From assembly GCA_002943765.1 (NCBI GenBank), contig PQWQ01000001.1, positions 4,065,501 to 4,129,500 of the forward strand: 64,000 bases of DNA. Reading direction: 5' to 3'. The stretch comes from Psoroptes ovis (taxonomy: Eukaryota; Arthropoda; Arachnida; Sarcoptiformes; Psoroptidae). The notes beneath the pieces were generated by a model that was given only the letters and a program-made list of their open reading frames with translations, was not told where the DNA came from and did no database searches. Both the position numbers and the translations under genes were made by a program. Positions 48,264 through 60,403 of this stretch are shown here, piece by piece. Each line of letters opens with the position of its first letter. Within the stretch, counting starts at the first letter, position 1.

Positions 48264-51200
48264 TTAAGCACCTAAACGAATTGAAAATTTATATTCTTTT
48301 TCTTTTGTTTTCGGATCATATGGTTGCAAATTTTTCGGTGAATGTCTTATTAAATCATGTTTACGTTGATTTGGTAAAGTAGATGATGTTGTATATAACG
48401 ATTGATGTTGTGGTTTCGATGATGGTAATGTTCCATTTGCAAATGTAACTTTTTGTTGTTGTGGTTGTTGTTGTTGTAAATTATTAGCTGATTTTGGTAC
48501 CTGAATTGAATCAATTAATTGTTGTTGAAGAAAATCATCCAATTTTTGTGGTACAGGATGTTGATGTTGTTGTTTATCATCTTTAGATTGTGGTTGTTTT
48601 TGTGCACCTGAGAAATATTTATTCTGTGCACGACGTAAACGTACACAATCTGGACACATTTTACAGCGAAAATGTTCTTCACAATATGGTTCACCTTCGA
48701 ATTCAAAATAATTGCCATTTTTCAATGCACAACCACAATCCTGTAAGATAATTAAAATAAATTAATTGACGAATTAATTATTACAATAATGAGTTCACAC
48801 ATACCCGACAAACAAAACAATCAGTATGATATTTTGAATTTAATGCTGTAACGCATATTTTATCTACGATCGGTTTATTACAACCACGACAATATGGTGC
48901 AAACAATTCAATATAACATGGACGACAATAACCTTTTGAATCATGTTCATGATAACCATCTGGATCATCGCTCATTATTTTATTACAATGGGCACATGTG
49001 AAATGTTCCGGATGCCAAGTTTTATTCAACGCAGTCAAACATTTCTATTTTTAAAATTAAAAAAAATCAAATTGAAATATGATTTCCTAGGGCAGGAATC
49101 GTCAATTTTTACCTCAACAATTGGTGCTTCACAAGCGGCACATTTTGGTGAAAATAATGCATGATAATCAGCTTCACAATATGGAAGGCCATCTTTTTCA
49201 CGGAAAGCATTCAAATCTAATGGTACACCACATTGTACGCAGGCAAAACATTCTGGATGCCATGTTTTTCCCAATGCAGATACAACTTTCTGATATTTCA
49301 ATTAATAAAAAAAGTAGGAAGAAATTAATTATTGCAATCAAGTTAATTAACGATTTAAAAATAATTAATTAAAACATACATCAGTGATTGGTTTTTTACA
49401 TGCAAAACATTTTGGTAAAAATAATTCACCAAAATGATATTTGCAATATGGTTTACCATCATGTACTTCAAAATCATTTGGATCCAATACACGATCACAT
49501 GATGGATGTGAACAAACGAAACAATTTGGATGCCATTCTTTGCCCAAAGCAAATACAGGCTACAATTTTTAATGAGAAAAATAATTTATTTGAATTATAC
49601 CAAAAAATTCAAACGATTCAAAACATACTCGCTCTTTGATTGGTTTATTACAAGCACAACATTTTGGTGAAAATAATTTATGATAATCATTTTCACAATA
49701 TGGACGGCCATTTTTCTCATAATAATTATCCGGTGACAATGGTATATGACATTTATCGCAATTAAAACATTCAGGATGCCAATCATGACCCATTGCTCTT
49801 AATGGCTACAAAATTTATTGGAAAATTTTATTTAAAAATCAATCAAATTACTGTTCTGACACTTACAGTTCCTTTAATTGGTTTTGAACAGCCATAACAT
49901 TTAGGCAAATAAAGTTTATCAAAACAATTTGGACAAAATGGTTTGCCATTCTTTTCATAGAAATTTTCCGGATCCAACGGTATTCTACATTGATGACATT
50001 GAAAGCATGGTGGATGCCAATCTTTGCCCATTGCACGTATGTAATTGTTCTGAAAATTTGTGCATAAAAACGAATGATTAAACCAGGAGCAAATGAAAAT
50101 AATGATAAAAGCCATAAGCGATTAAAAAGTATTAAAGATATTTGATAGCGCGAATTGAAAAGGAAAAAAATTTACATCTTTAATCGGATCTTTACAACCG
50201 GCACATTTTGGTGAAAATAAACGATGATAATCGTCTTCACAATATGGTAGACCATTTTTTTCATAAAAATTATATGGATTCAATGGTTTCATACACTCAG
50301 TACATTGAAAACATGGTGGATGAAAATTTTTACCCAATGCCGAAACATAATTGTCCTAAAAAAAATTTTTGGATTCAAAATTATCAATTATTAATCATTG
50401 AAATCGAATGAAAGAAATTTGACTGCCACACACATGATTATTTGAAGCATAATGACCAATAGACAATTTTAGGTTAATCGACAAAAGCCACAAGCTCAAC
50501 AAAATAAATGCAAAAACAATGACAAAATCGACAATCGATTTACAAGCCGACAATTGAACAATTTGCCAACAATTACTTACATCCTCGATAGGCCCCTTAC
50601 AGCCATCACAATCAGGCCTGATTGGTGGCAAATCATGACCAGTATCCACATGATAATGCTCTACGGGTTTGCTTATTTTTTCTTTTAGCATCGGTTCTAA
50701 TAAAGATTCTATATCTATGTCAGGTATAGGTGCTGTATAGGTAGGTTGTTGCTGTCGAGGTTGTTGTTGTGGTGGTGATGGTGGCCGTCGATTATAGAGC
50801 GCATCACAATCTGGATGCCAATAACGACCTTTATTATACACTGGTTCAGTCTTGATTTAGTAGTAGTTGATTAGTTCAAAGTTGAAAAAAAAGGAAATTT
50901 TCAAAGATAATTGGTTTTTTTTAGTGATAAAGGAAATAAATGAATAGAATTAGATTGGAAAAATCTATTTCGACTTACATCTGTAATCGGTTTAGTGCAG
51001 CCAGCACATTTAGGTGAAAAAAGATTATGATAATCTTTGTCACAATATGGTTTTCCTTCATATTCTTTGAATGTTTCCGGTGTCAATGGTTTTACACAAA
51101 CAGTACAACGGAAACATTCTGGATGCCATGGATGTCCCATAGCAATCATTTGACGGCCCTGAAAGTCCAATGGAAATAAAATAATAAATAATTCGTTCAA

Positions 51201-54200
51201 TTGAATATACTTGAAATACCAAACAAACAAATAAAAAAACATACATCAGTAATTGGTTTTTTACAACCATAACATTTAGGATGAAATAGATCCATATAAT
51301 CTTTTTCACAATATGGTAAGCCATTCTTTTCATAGAAATTACGTTCTTCCAATGGTATACCACAATGTGTACATCTGAAACATTGTGGATGCCACATTTT
51401 ACCCAATGCATTGATTGCTTTCTATATTTGACAAGAATAATCGAATAAATAATCATTGCAATATGTGCAATTATTTCGAAAACATACATCTTTAATCGGC
51501 AAATGACAAACACAACATTTTGGAGAAAATAATCGATGATAATCTTCCATACAATATGGTGAACCTAAACGTTCAACAAAATTATCCGGTGTCAGACGTT
51601 TACCGCATTCAACACAACAAAAACATTCGGGATGCCAAATACGATTCAATAAATTGTAACGATTCTTTTGATTTCATAAATTTTTATATGATTAGAATGG
51701 GAATTGATAATAGTTCGTTCGTTTGAAATTACATTGAACTTACATTTTGTGTTGGTTTCTTGCAAACATTACATGGTGGACCAAACAATAATAAATGACA
51801 ATCTTTACAATATGGTTTATCATTTTCGACAACATATTTATGTGGTTTCAAAATTGTATCACAATTTGTACATGTGAAACATTCTGGATGCCACATTTGA
51901 TCTAATGCTGTTACAAGCTATAAAATTAATTGGCAATTTCAAAATCAGAATTTAGATGTTTCATCAATGCAACAATTACAAAAATCAAACATACCGAACC
52001 AATAATATATTGACCACAAGCACCACATGGTCCTTTAACCGGTGGTGGTGTATATTTATAATCTAAATGATGTGAATGATATTTGCAATTGTGTTCAGTT
52101 TGTGTATCAATTTTATCTTTTGGCGATGGTGTACGTGTTTCAATAAATTTTTTTGGCACAACCAATTGATGTATTGGCGATGGTGAACGTGGATCCATTG
52201 TTGCAGCTGGTGAACGATCGCGTGATTCAGATTTACGTTGTGGTAATGGTGATTTGACGGCTGTGTTCGGTATCATAGCAAAATCATTATAATCAAATTT
52301 TTCACCATCTTGTTTGATTCGATGTGTTTGACGTGTATGAGTTTTTTCCATAGAATAAAGCGAGATATCTGACAACATAATTGATAAAATTTAATTATTT
52401 TTTAAACACATATAAACACCAGATAAAATATTGTGGGGATTTAAACAGGATTCACAGGAGAAACAATTACATACAAATAGTTACAATATCTCAAACATTA
52501 TCCGATCTAAATGGATCGAATAATTTCAAAGAAATAAACTCGAAGTACTTTATTGAAAGATTCCTAGTCAAACACTAAAGTAACTGTCAAAAAAAGATTA
52601 AAAATCCTAACCAAATCCACCAGTCATTAAACATTCAAATTCACTTGTTGTCACATCAAATACACAAGTTCAAGTGAAATTGAAAATTGTTTCTACACGA
52701 TTTTCATTTGGTGAACAATTCTGCAAAACATAAACATCACTAAGCCCAAAACGAATCATCATCGTATGACTTGTTCTTATTCGAACATGGCCATGACAAG
52801 TTTGTAATACGATTGGCAATAGTCATCATCATCATCATTACCATCATCGAGTGTACGTCAAGCGTTGTTGAACCGAATGTTTCCCAAACATTATAAATTT
52901 GATTCATACATTCATTTATTAATAATCATCAACCAAATCATTAGAAAACTTTGTTTTGTTTTTGTTTACTTTGTTAATTTATTTATTTTGGTTTGTGCAA
53001 GTAAAACAATAAATAAAACATAAATAATCATGAAACATCGGTTCGAACCGTATGTTTGGTGTGTATTTGTTTATTTCTACTTTAGTTCTTGAACTAAATT
53101 TTGTAAAACATTGGGAATAATGCCAACAAACGATGATGATGATGATGATGATGAATAACAATTAATTCAAATGCAAACAAAACAAACTTAGAAATCGACT
53201 AAATTCTGAATGAATTGACGATGATCATAATGATGATCATCATGATCATCAACGAAATACGAATATAAATATAGTGATATTTTGAAATAAAAAAACAATT
53301 CTACCATAAAACGATTGCGAATGCGAAAAGAAGACAAAGACAAATTGTAATTTCTATGAAATACAAAATTCAATTTCAAATCATTTTAATTTAAATACAA
53401 AGATAATAATCTGGATCAATGTAAAATTCAAATGAAATTGAAATAATTAAAATTGTGAAACCCACACACATATCACAATGAAAAACAGAATCGCAAACAC
53501 AACAGATTTCAGTGTATTTAAACCGACATATCATTACATCGACCCTAAAATTAAAAATATCCTCGAAAAAAATATTCTTAGAAATTATTCATTCATTGAG
53601 AAATCATTAAGAAAGAATCAAGAATCTGTGGTGGTTTTATAATAATTAAAATTTTATGAAATTAAATCGAGAATTGAGAATTGAATTAAATCGAGAATTG
53701 AATCCAGTGATTCAGAGAATTCTGTAAATTATTCTACTAAATTTAAATCCATTAGATTTTTGATATTCTTCTCTTGATTTCAAAATAATTTCATAATTTT
53801 TCATTTCGAAATTCATAATTTCTTTTGTGTGTGAAATTTCCATTTATTTCTAAAGCAATTTCATTTCGACTAAGACAAACAAATAAACATCAAAAGTAAT
53901 TTTTGAAAATTTGCTAAAGGGAAATTTTTCGTATTTCCAGAAAACTTGTCAATTTCAATCAATAACAATACTATTTATCGCTTTTGGATGTTCCATATTT
54001 GGAAATTGATCATTGGAAATATATAAGCAAGCATTATTAGTACTTGTATTTCAATATTAGAAAATTATACCATAAAAAGTAATTTTTAAATGATGAATTA
54101 ACATTAGAAATAAATAGAAATACACAAATACACACACACACACACACACACACACCACAAACACAACAACCAACACCACAAAGATAAACATCCTTTTTCT

Positions 54201-55827
54201 ATTAATAAAATTATTGAATAAATAAACATTTTGAATGACGTTTACTGTCGCTGTTGTTGTTGTTTTTGTCTATGTTTCCCACAGTAATTCTATGGAAGAC
54301 AAGGTTAAAAGACGTTCAGAAAACTTTAAATTCAATTGTATTAATAATGATGATAATTCAATTGTTGTTAACCATCAAATTACTATATCATTGTTTGAAT
54401 CGTGGTTCAAATGACCATATTCAGACAATGGTGAATTAATATAGTGGTTTGTTTCAACAAAAATTTGACTAGGAACTAAGTTTTTATAAGTTTCTATGAG
54501 TTTTTTCCCTTACATTTCCTATGTGACAACTTGATATTATAATTTATAAATATTAATTTTGACTTGTTTTTTCATTAAATGTGCAAATTGATTATTGTAG
54601 CATCACTAATGATGACCTTGATGAAACAACAAATAAAATTTGGAGAAAATTTATGAAATGAAAATTTTGAAAGAAATATAACATTTGACATTGAGAATTC
54701 ATAAATATATTTTTTGCTATATTATTATTTGTAGGCGGCTTCAGAAATTATTGGCTTTGGTAATTTTTGTGTCTTTAATTTTTAAAAGTTTAAATGTTTG
54801 CTCCCAAATAACTAAATTTAGATGCTTAGCTTTGAAATAAAAACAACAAAATATCAATTTCATTGGGTGTTTTACCAAATCATTGATTGCGATTGCAATT
54901 TTCTCTTTGGTAAAAGAATATTTAGGTCAATGTTATAATTTCAATGACAAAAAAAATTTAGAGAAAGGAGGTTAAGAATCATTGGAGAAATTATTCTAAG
55001 AAATTAATATTCGAAGACTCACCAGTATCTAGATCAGGATCTGGTAATACATCAATATCTTTGGTTGATGATTGTAGCGATGAACATGCTTGTTCAAATT
55101 CTTTACGATTCAAATATTCATCATCTTGAAATTTTACTTTACGTGATGATGATGGTGTTGACGGGTAACTACCACCACCACTACCGCTGCTTGTACGTTT
55201 TGTTTCTTCATGACGTTCAACATGATACAATTTATAGCCACCACCAATCGATGGATCAACTGTTAGCGGTCGACTACTAGATTTGGTGACCGTTTTTTGT
55301 TGATCATTATGATGTATTAATTTAGACATTGATGATGATGATCTTGCAGGCATCGGTGATATTGATTGACGTGTTGTTGTAAACGGTAATGAATTATCAG
55401 ATGTTGTTGTTTCTGTGGTTCGAATCGAACCATCACTACCGTAACGTGTTGTTTTGGTTGTTGTTTGTTGTGTAGTATATGTTTTCAATATACGTTTACC
55501 AACACCACCATCAGGTGTAGTATATTCTTGAACAATTGTTTCAACTGGTGATGTTGATGATGTATAACTATAATCTTGTGTCGATGTACCGATACCAGAT
55601 GTAGGTGATAGATTATTTTCATCAAATGCCGATGTAATCAATGGTGCACCACCACCACTGTTTGAAAGCGGTGATTTTGATCGTTCAAAATCCGAATTAC
55701 ATGATCCACTTTTATTGAATGAACTATATTCGCTGCGTGCTAAATTGAAGATTTTCAAATTCAACATTCAAACTCACGAGAAAATTGCTTAGAAAATTGA
55801 CATACCTTGATACTGAAGACTTGCCAT
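48264..55827 (-). CDS. Multi-LIM domain protein (paxillin/Hic-5-type LIM repeats)
   Basis: LIM proteins are zinc-finger adaptors at adhesion sites, actin and muscle Z-discs. Fifteen exons fit: 55827-55806, 55739-55023, 52368-51995, 51917-51744, 51664-51488, 51421-51245, 51158-50979, 50850-50581, 50355-50176, 50049-49867, 49805-49629, 49559-49380, 49289-49113, 49044-48805 and 48740-48264, giving about 1234 residues. The first three exons encode a disordered S/T/P-rich region. Eleven complete LIM domains and one broken one follow, each with WHPxCF and an F(S/x)PKCxxCxxPI junction, closest to paxillin-family LIMs; no LDxLLxxL motif is visible. A Q-rich tail ends it. The 55-kb exons join exon 52368 in phase (ACT G|AT), across a 2.65-kb intron, which is my inference. 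If wrong, the protein starts at 52378 or 52351. A probable 5' UTR exon ends at 56712 and splices to 56032. Confidence 0.87.
52369..55022 (-). other. Large intron of the LIM gene
   Basis: A 2.65-kb segment between a GTGAGT donor (55022) and a TGTCAG acceptor (52369). It holds A/T-rich sequence, a GAT triplet run (about 53131-53153) and a 26-bp CA microsatellite (54130-54155). No coding exon is recognisable. Its unusual length among introns of 50-80 bp suggests regulatory content or an alternative promoter. Confidence 0.6.
54130..54155. repeat. (CA)n microsatellite in LIM gene intron
   Basis: An uninterrupted CA run of about thirteen units, followed by an imperfect CAC/ACA tail to about 54175. 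Confidence 0.85.
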
Positions 55828-57503
55828 AATCGCTTATGATGTTAAAAGCACAAAAATTGAATAACAAAATAAAATAAATCCAAAAATAAACACACTAAGC
55901 AATAAGATTTGTTGATTTTGTTATCATCAATTGATCAAATAATCATTTCACTTTCGATTAGATCGCAATTTTCGTTTAATTTTTCAAATTTCTCACTGAA
56001 AAACTATCATCAATTACTGCACGAATATTGGTCTGAAAGGTTTGAAGAAATGCAATTAAATGATTAGTTTTAGAAAAATTAAATAATAAAAATACGAATA
56101 ATCAGCCGCAAATCAGCCGAAATGGTGAGAAAATAATATCAACAAATGATAGCGATAGTATTTTTCATTACCATTGTTTAATAATGATTATTATTATTAA
56201 TATTAAACATGTACTTGTGTCATACAATTGAAATTAAAAGAGAAAATTATTGTTCAAATTCAGATGTTTGAAAGTATTTCAGAGCATATCGCAAATAGAT
56301 GCCAAAAAATATTCAAAATTAATACACGGAGAGAAAATAAAGGATTTTTTTTTTGCAAAAAGGAATTTTGTCAAATTTACGCTCATGATAATAAACCAGT
56401 TAAATGAATAATTTTTTGGCAATGAAAATATTCTGTATGTGTGGTTCTGTGCATTTGAATCAATGTAAACAAATGTAAATCAGGAATTTCAATGAATTTC
56501 ACCGAATTTCAATCGATTTTCGATCATTTAATTGATTTTTGAATAAACATTTTTAACTGATCTGCTCTAATTAAACTTTGATGAATCACATTTGCAATCA
56601 AATTCTTTCGGAGAAATGTTAAAATTATTCTCCAGAAGAATTTCTGTGAATTGTGGCTGTGATTAGCGGCTGACGAAGGGTCATAAAGTTTTCATGAATA
56701 AAAAATCATACCTGATCGAATTTAGATTGGTATTTGGTCGATTTTTTGTTCCTTCGTTGGAATGTCTAAGTCTGAAATTGGATTGAGAATAAAAACATAA
56801 ATATTTCAATCAAAGAATTTACGATCAAACAATTTAAAGATTTTGATATTTACCACAAAATGTAAACAAATTTGATTGAATGTAAAAATTGAAATGATTT
56901 GCATTTGATTAAACATACATCGGATTGATTTTGTTTGGATTTCTTTTTTAGATTTTTTAGAAATTTCTTTCAAATTAAATTAACAATCAACAATTCAACT
57001 ATTATATTTAACCAATCGACTACTATTTGGCTTCTTATTTTAGCATCTTTGATGCAGGTGTTTTGCGATTGTAATACTGATGCTTTACGATGGAAACCTA
57101 CGCCAATCTCTTGTGCAGCCTACAAGTTATAATGAATTTAAAGCATTTTACGTTTGTATTTGTTGCAATAAAATGAATGAATACCTTTCAAAAATTTTCA
57201 TCAAGCGTAGGTCGCCATCGTCGTCGGTTGTTTTTAAAAAGGGTTGTAGGAGTTAGTGAACCGGATCTTAAACCAAAGAAAATAAATTTTGGAATCTTTA
57301 TTCATTCATTTGAAATTTTCATTGATAAAATTGTTGAAATGTTTTTTGTTTCATTTGAATTCGTTGTTTATGAATAATGAATAGGATTACACGCTTTCGA
57401 TAATTTAGAATTTCCCTTTTTGTTCCGGCCAATGCTTTCGTTTTTCATTTGCATTTTTTGTTTATTCAAATAGTATCAAATCATTGAAATTCTGTAATCG
57501 AAA
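55828..57503. promoter_or_regulatory. LIM gene 5' UTR/promoter region and divergent spacer
   Basis: On the minus strand CAG|GTATGA (exon end 56712) and CCTTTCAG|ACC (exon start 56032) form a plausible 5' UTR intron; the second exon would run uninterrupted to the ATG at 55827. The rest is A/T-rich. A plus-strand frame at 56935-57132 has a hydrophobic stretch but begins at TTG and is not called. The gene at 57504 points the other way, so this spacer probably holds both promoters. Confidence 0.45.
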
Positions 57504-57926
57504 ATGTCTGCATACAAAGGCTACAATCATCAAGGTAAATGTCGTCATGATCAATTATCATCACCGGTCAAAACCGAAATACGACAACAATTAGATTTAT
57601 TGACTGATAATAGCTATGAGCTATCATTTACCGATGATGAAGATGTTGTTGATAATGATGAAGCATTTGATGATAAAATGTCCGATCAGAACAGTGATAA
57701 AATATCAATAAATAATGCTAATAACAATCAAAGATCCTTATCATTTGATGCTTCAAATGATGATGATCACAATCATCCAAAAAATCATCAAAAATCAATG
57801 ACAATTGATTGGCCAGAGCTGGTGGACAGTCGAAACTCTAATAATGAAGATAATAGAAAGAATAATAATAAAGGAAAAAATGTCATATCATTTGTAGCAG
57901 CTTTGTTATCGCCGAAGAAAAAATAG
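57504..57926 (+). CDS. Small acidic, low-complexity protein, unknown function
   Basis: Not recognised. A single frame of 140 residues starts MSAYKGYNHQGKCRHDQLSS in a good context (CGAAAATGTC) and ends in a basic SPKKK. The middle is Asp/Asn/Ser-rich (FTDDEDVVDNDEAFDD), followed by a short hydrophobic patch (NVISFVAALLSP) near the C-terminus that could be a docking motif. No signal peptide or long membrane helix is present. Length, start context and a residue mix unlike the surrounding A/T-derived frames support a real gene. Family assignment would need a database search. It is divergent from the LIM gene and upstream of SCAR on the same strand. Confidence 0.55.
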   Translation: MSAYKGYNHQGKCRHDQLSSPVKTEIRQQLDLLTDNSYELSFTDDEDVVDNDEAFDDKMSDQNSDKISINNANNNQRSLSFDASNDDDHNHPKNHQKSMTIDWPELVDSRNSNNEDNRKNNNKGKNVISFVAALLSPKKK

Positions 57927-60403
57927 ATTCATTATATTTTGGACGAGTGACATTTCATTCTATGTGATATCAATTTTAATTAAAATTTTAAACTTTATAT
58001 GTGCTCCTTTAATTAAAAGTTTTAAATTTTCCAAATTTTTAAAATCTTAAAATTTGCCAATCAAAGTTATCAAAATGATACAAAGCCTGTTCATTCTATT
58101 AAATATTATCTTCATTCATATTCATATCTTGATTATTTATATTTTGATTATAAATCTTTCATCAGTTAAATATTCATGCTACCGATCAGAATTTTGGCAA
58201 TCAAAATTGAATATGAATATATTTCATTGTTATCATTTTTATTTTCATGAATAAATGAAACAATCAGTAATTAATTTTGTATGGTGTTCACACCAAGCAA
58301 TTCTTGTTTATTTCAATGAAAAAAAAAGACGAAAATAAAAATACATTTTTTCGAATGGCGTATGGACGAACGCGTGTAGGCGTTCAAACAAACTATTATT
58401 GACAAAAATATGTATTTTCTCTTTGAAATAATCATTTCTCAACATTGGTTCTTAATTTTCTATTTGCAATTGCAATTAATAATCTGTTGTTTTGTTGTTT
58501 AGAAACAAACGATTGAATTTGATGTACAAATAAATGTATAAATTTGATGAAAAATTCATTTCCGCTGGCCTCGTTCAAATTCATTGAATTTTGAAATATA
58601 CAAAATGCGGAGAGTTTATCAATTCAATGAATATCAATGATAAGATTTGAGCTGATGATTTTCTTCTTTGATAAACACTGAATTTAGTTAGCTAATTTAC
58701 ATTAAAAATAATTAATAAATTAGTTTATTGGGAGTATTTTTTTGAATTAAAAATTTTAAATTTTTTTATTTTGAAACAAAAGAGGCGATTACGGCGCCAT
58801 CTAGCGCCTTGAATTCTAAATACAATCAATTTCATCGATGGTAGTGGGATAGTCAACAACGAGAAGCGCTATATTAGCTGGATTAGCTTCGTCACTTGTA
58901 TCGGCAAAAAAAAAATTGCCACAATTAAGTGAATCATCATCAATCATTTGATTGGATTTCACCAAAAAGAGCAGATGTGTGTACGGAAAAAAAGGATAAA
59001 AAAAAATTTTTTTACTTAACTTTTAAACAACACACACATAATGCTGCTACTACTTATTTGTGTGAGATAAAAAAATTCCGTTGTAATTTTTTAATGGAGT
59101 AGTAGCACGTATTAAACATATAAGCGGCAAAAAAGGTAGTAGTATAACACAAAAAAGAAGCGGAAAAAAATTCTCTTTTTTTTCGAGTGTATGTACTGTT
59201 TATTGTTTATTTACAATCGATTTCTGCTCCAAAACAACTCCTTGTTTGCTTAAGCAATTGTGGATAATAAACAAAAAAAAAAAAAAAAAAATGAAATGAG
59301 GATAATTGATGTTAATACACAATGACGATTATGACAACAACAACTAAAAACTAATAATAAAAAATGAAATTCCATAATTGATTAATTGATTAAAATCAAA
59401 CATCAAAACCACAAAGTAATCAAATCAAAATCGTATTGAAAATTTCATATTTGAAAATACGATTTTCATTAATAATAATAAATCAACAAATTACAAAAGT
59501 ACCTTTAAATTTTATAGTGTTTAGGTACGTATCTGTTTGATTTGATTTTTATTTTGATGTTAATTCAAACTTTTAATTGAAATTTTTATTTCTTTTTTCC
59601 ATTTTCCATCATTGATTAAATCAAATCAATCAACTCTTAAAATAGATTCAATCATAAAAATTTTCACACATTCATTATAACAACAACAACAACAAAAATC
59701 ACAACAAAACCGTCTTCCATTAATATCTGATATGTTGCTATAATAACAATTATTATTTATTGCAAAATTGACCTTCGTGAGCCATCAATAACGTTCAACT
59801 CATTTCATTATCATCAGTGAACATCATCGAAAAAAAAATTTCAAAATTCATCAATGAACTTCTAATATTGAATAATAATTGAAATTAATAATGTAATTGT
59901 AATATTACAATGTAAGGTTATTTTTTTCATAGTTCAAAATTTTGTGGTTTATTATTCGTTGTTTAAATTGAAAAATTATAACTTTTTTTAAACATTTTTT
60001 TTTTTTTTTGATAATGTGATTTCCGTTTTTCTTTTTTTTTTAATGGACAAATATATATTAACACATCACCAACAAATAGGGCTTGTCCTGTTGACAAAAA
60101 AAAATGTAATTTCTAGTAAATTCAAAACATTATTTTCAAATAGTGATTTGTGACTGCTATTTCAGTTAAACAATCATAAACATTTAAACAAAAAAAAAAT
60201 TAATGATAAAATTTGTTTGATTATTTCATGTTTGATTTGTTTGCATTATTAATCAAATTTCATTGTTTTTTTTCTATTGCATTATAGATTTTTCAAACAA
60301 TAACATTATCGAGAATCAATAAATCCTACATAAGCGACTTGTTTTTTCTTATCTTCAAAATTTGTGCCAATTTTTAAGAAAGAAAGATTTAAATGAATTA
60401 AAA
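57927..60403. other. Spacer and probable SCAR 5' UTR/promoter
   Basis: About 2.5 kb without a credible ORF. Notable are a palindromic GGCGCCATCTAGCGCC (58794-58809) and several poly-A/T runs (59273-59291, 59997-60010). A T-rich tract ending GCATTATAG at 60289 looks like a splice acceptor and would give SCAR a 5' UTR intron. Start of transcription cannot be fixed. Confidence 0.45.
58794..58809. promoter_or_regulatory. Near-palindromic GCCATCTA site (candidate CTCF/YY1-like element)
   Basis: GGCGCCATCTAGCGCC resembles arthropod CTCF-type or YY1/Pho-type (GCCAT) binding sequences. The identity of the factor is a guess; GC-richness in this background makes it stand out. Confidence 0.35.
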
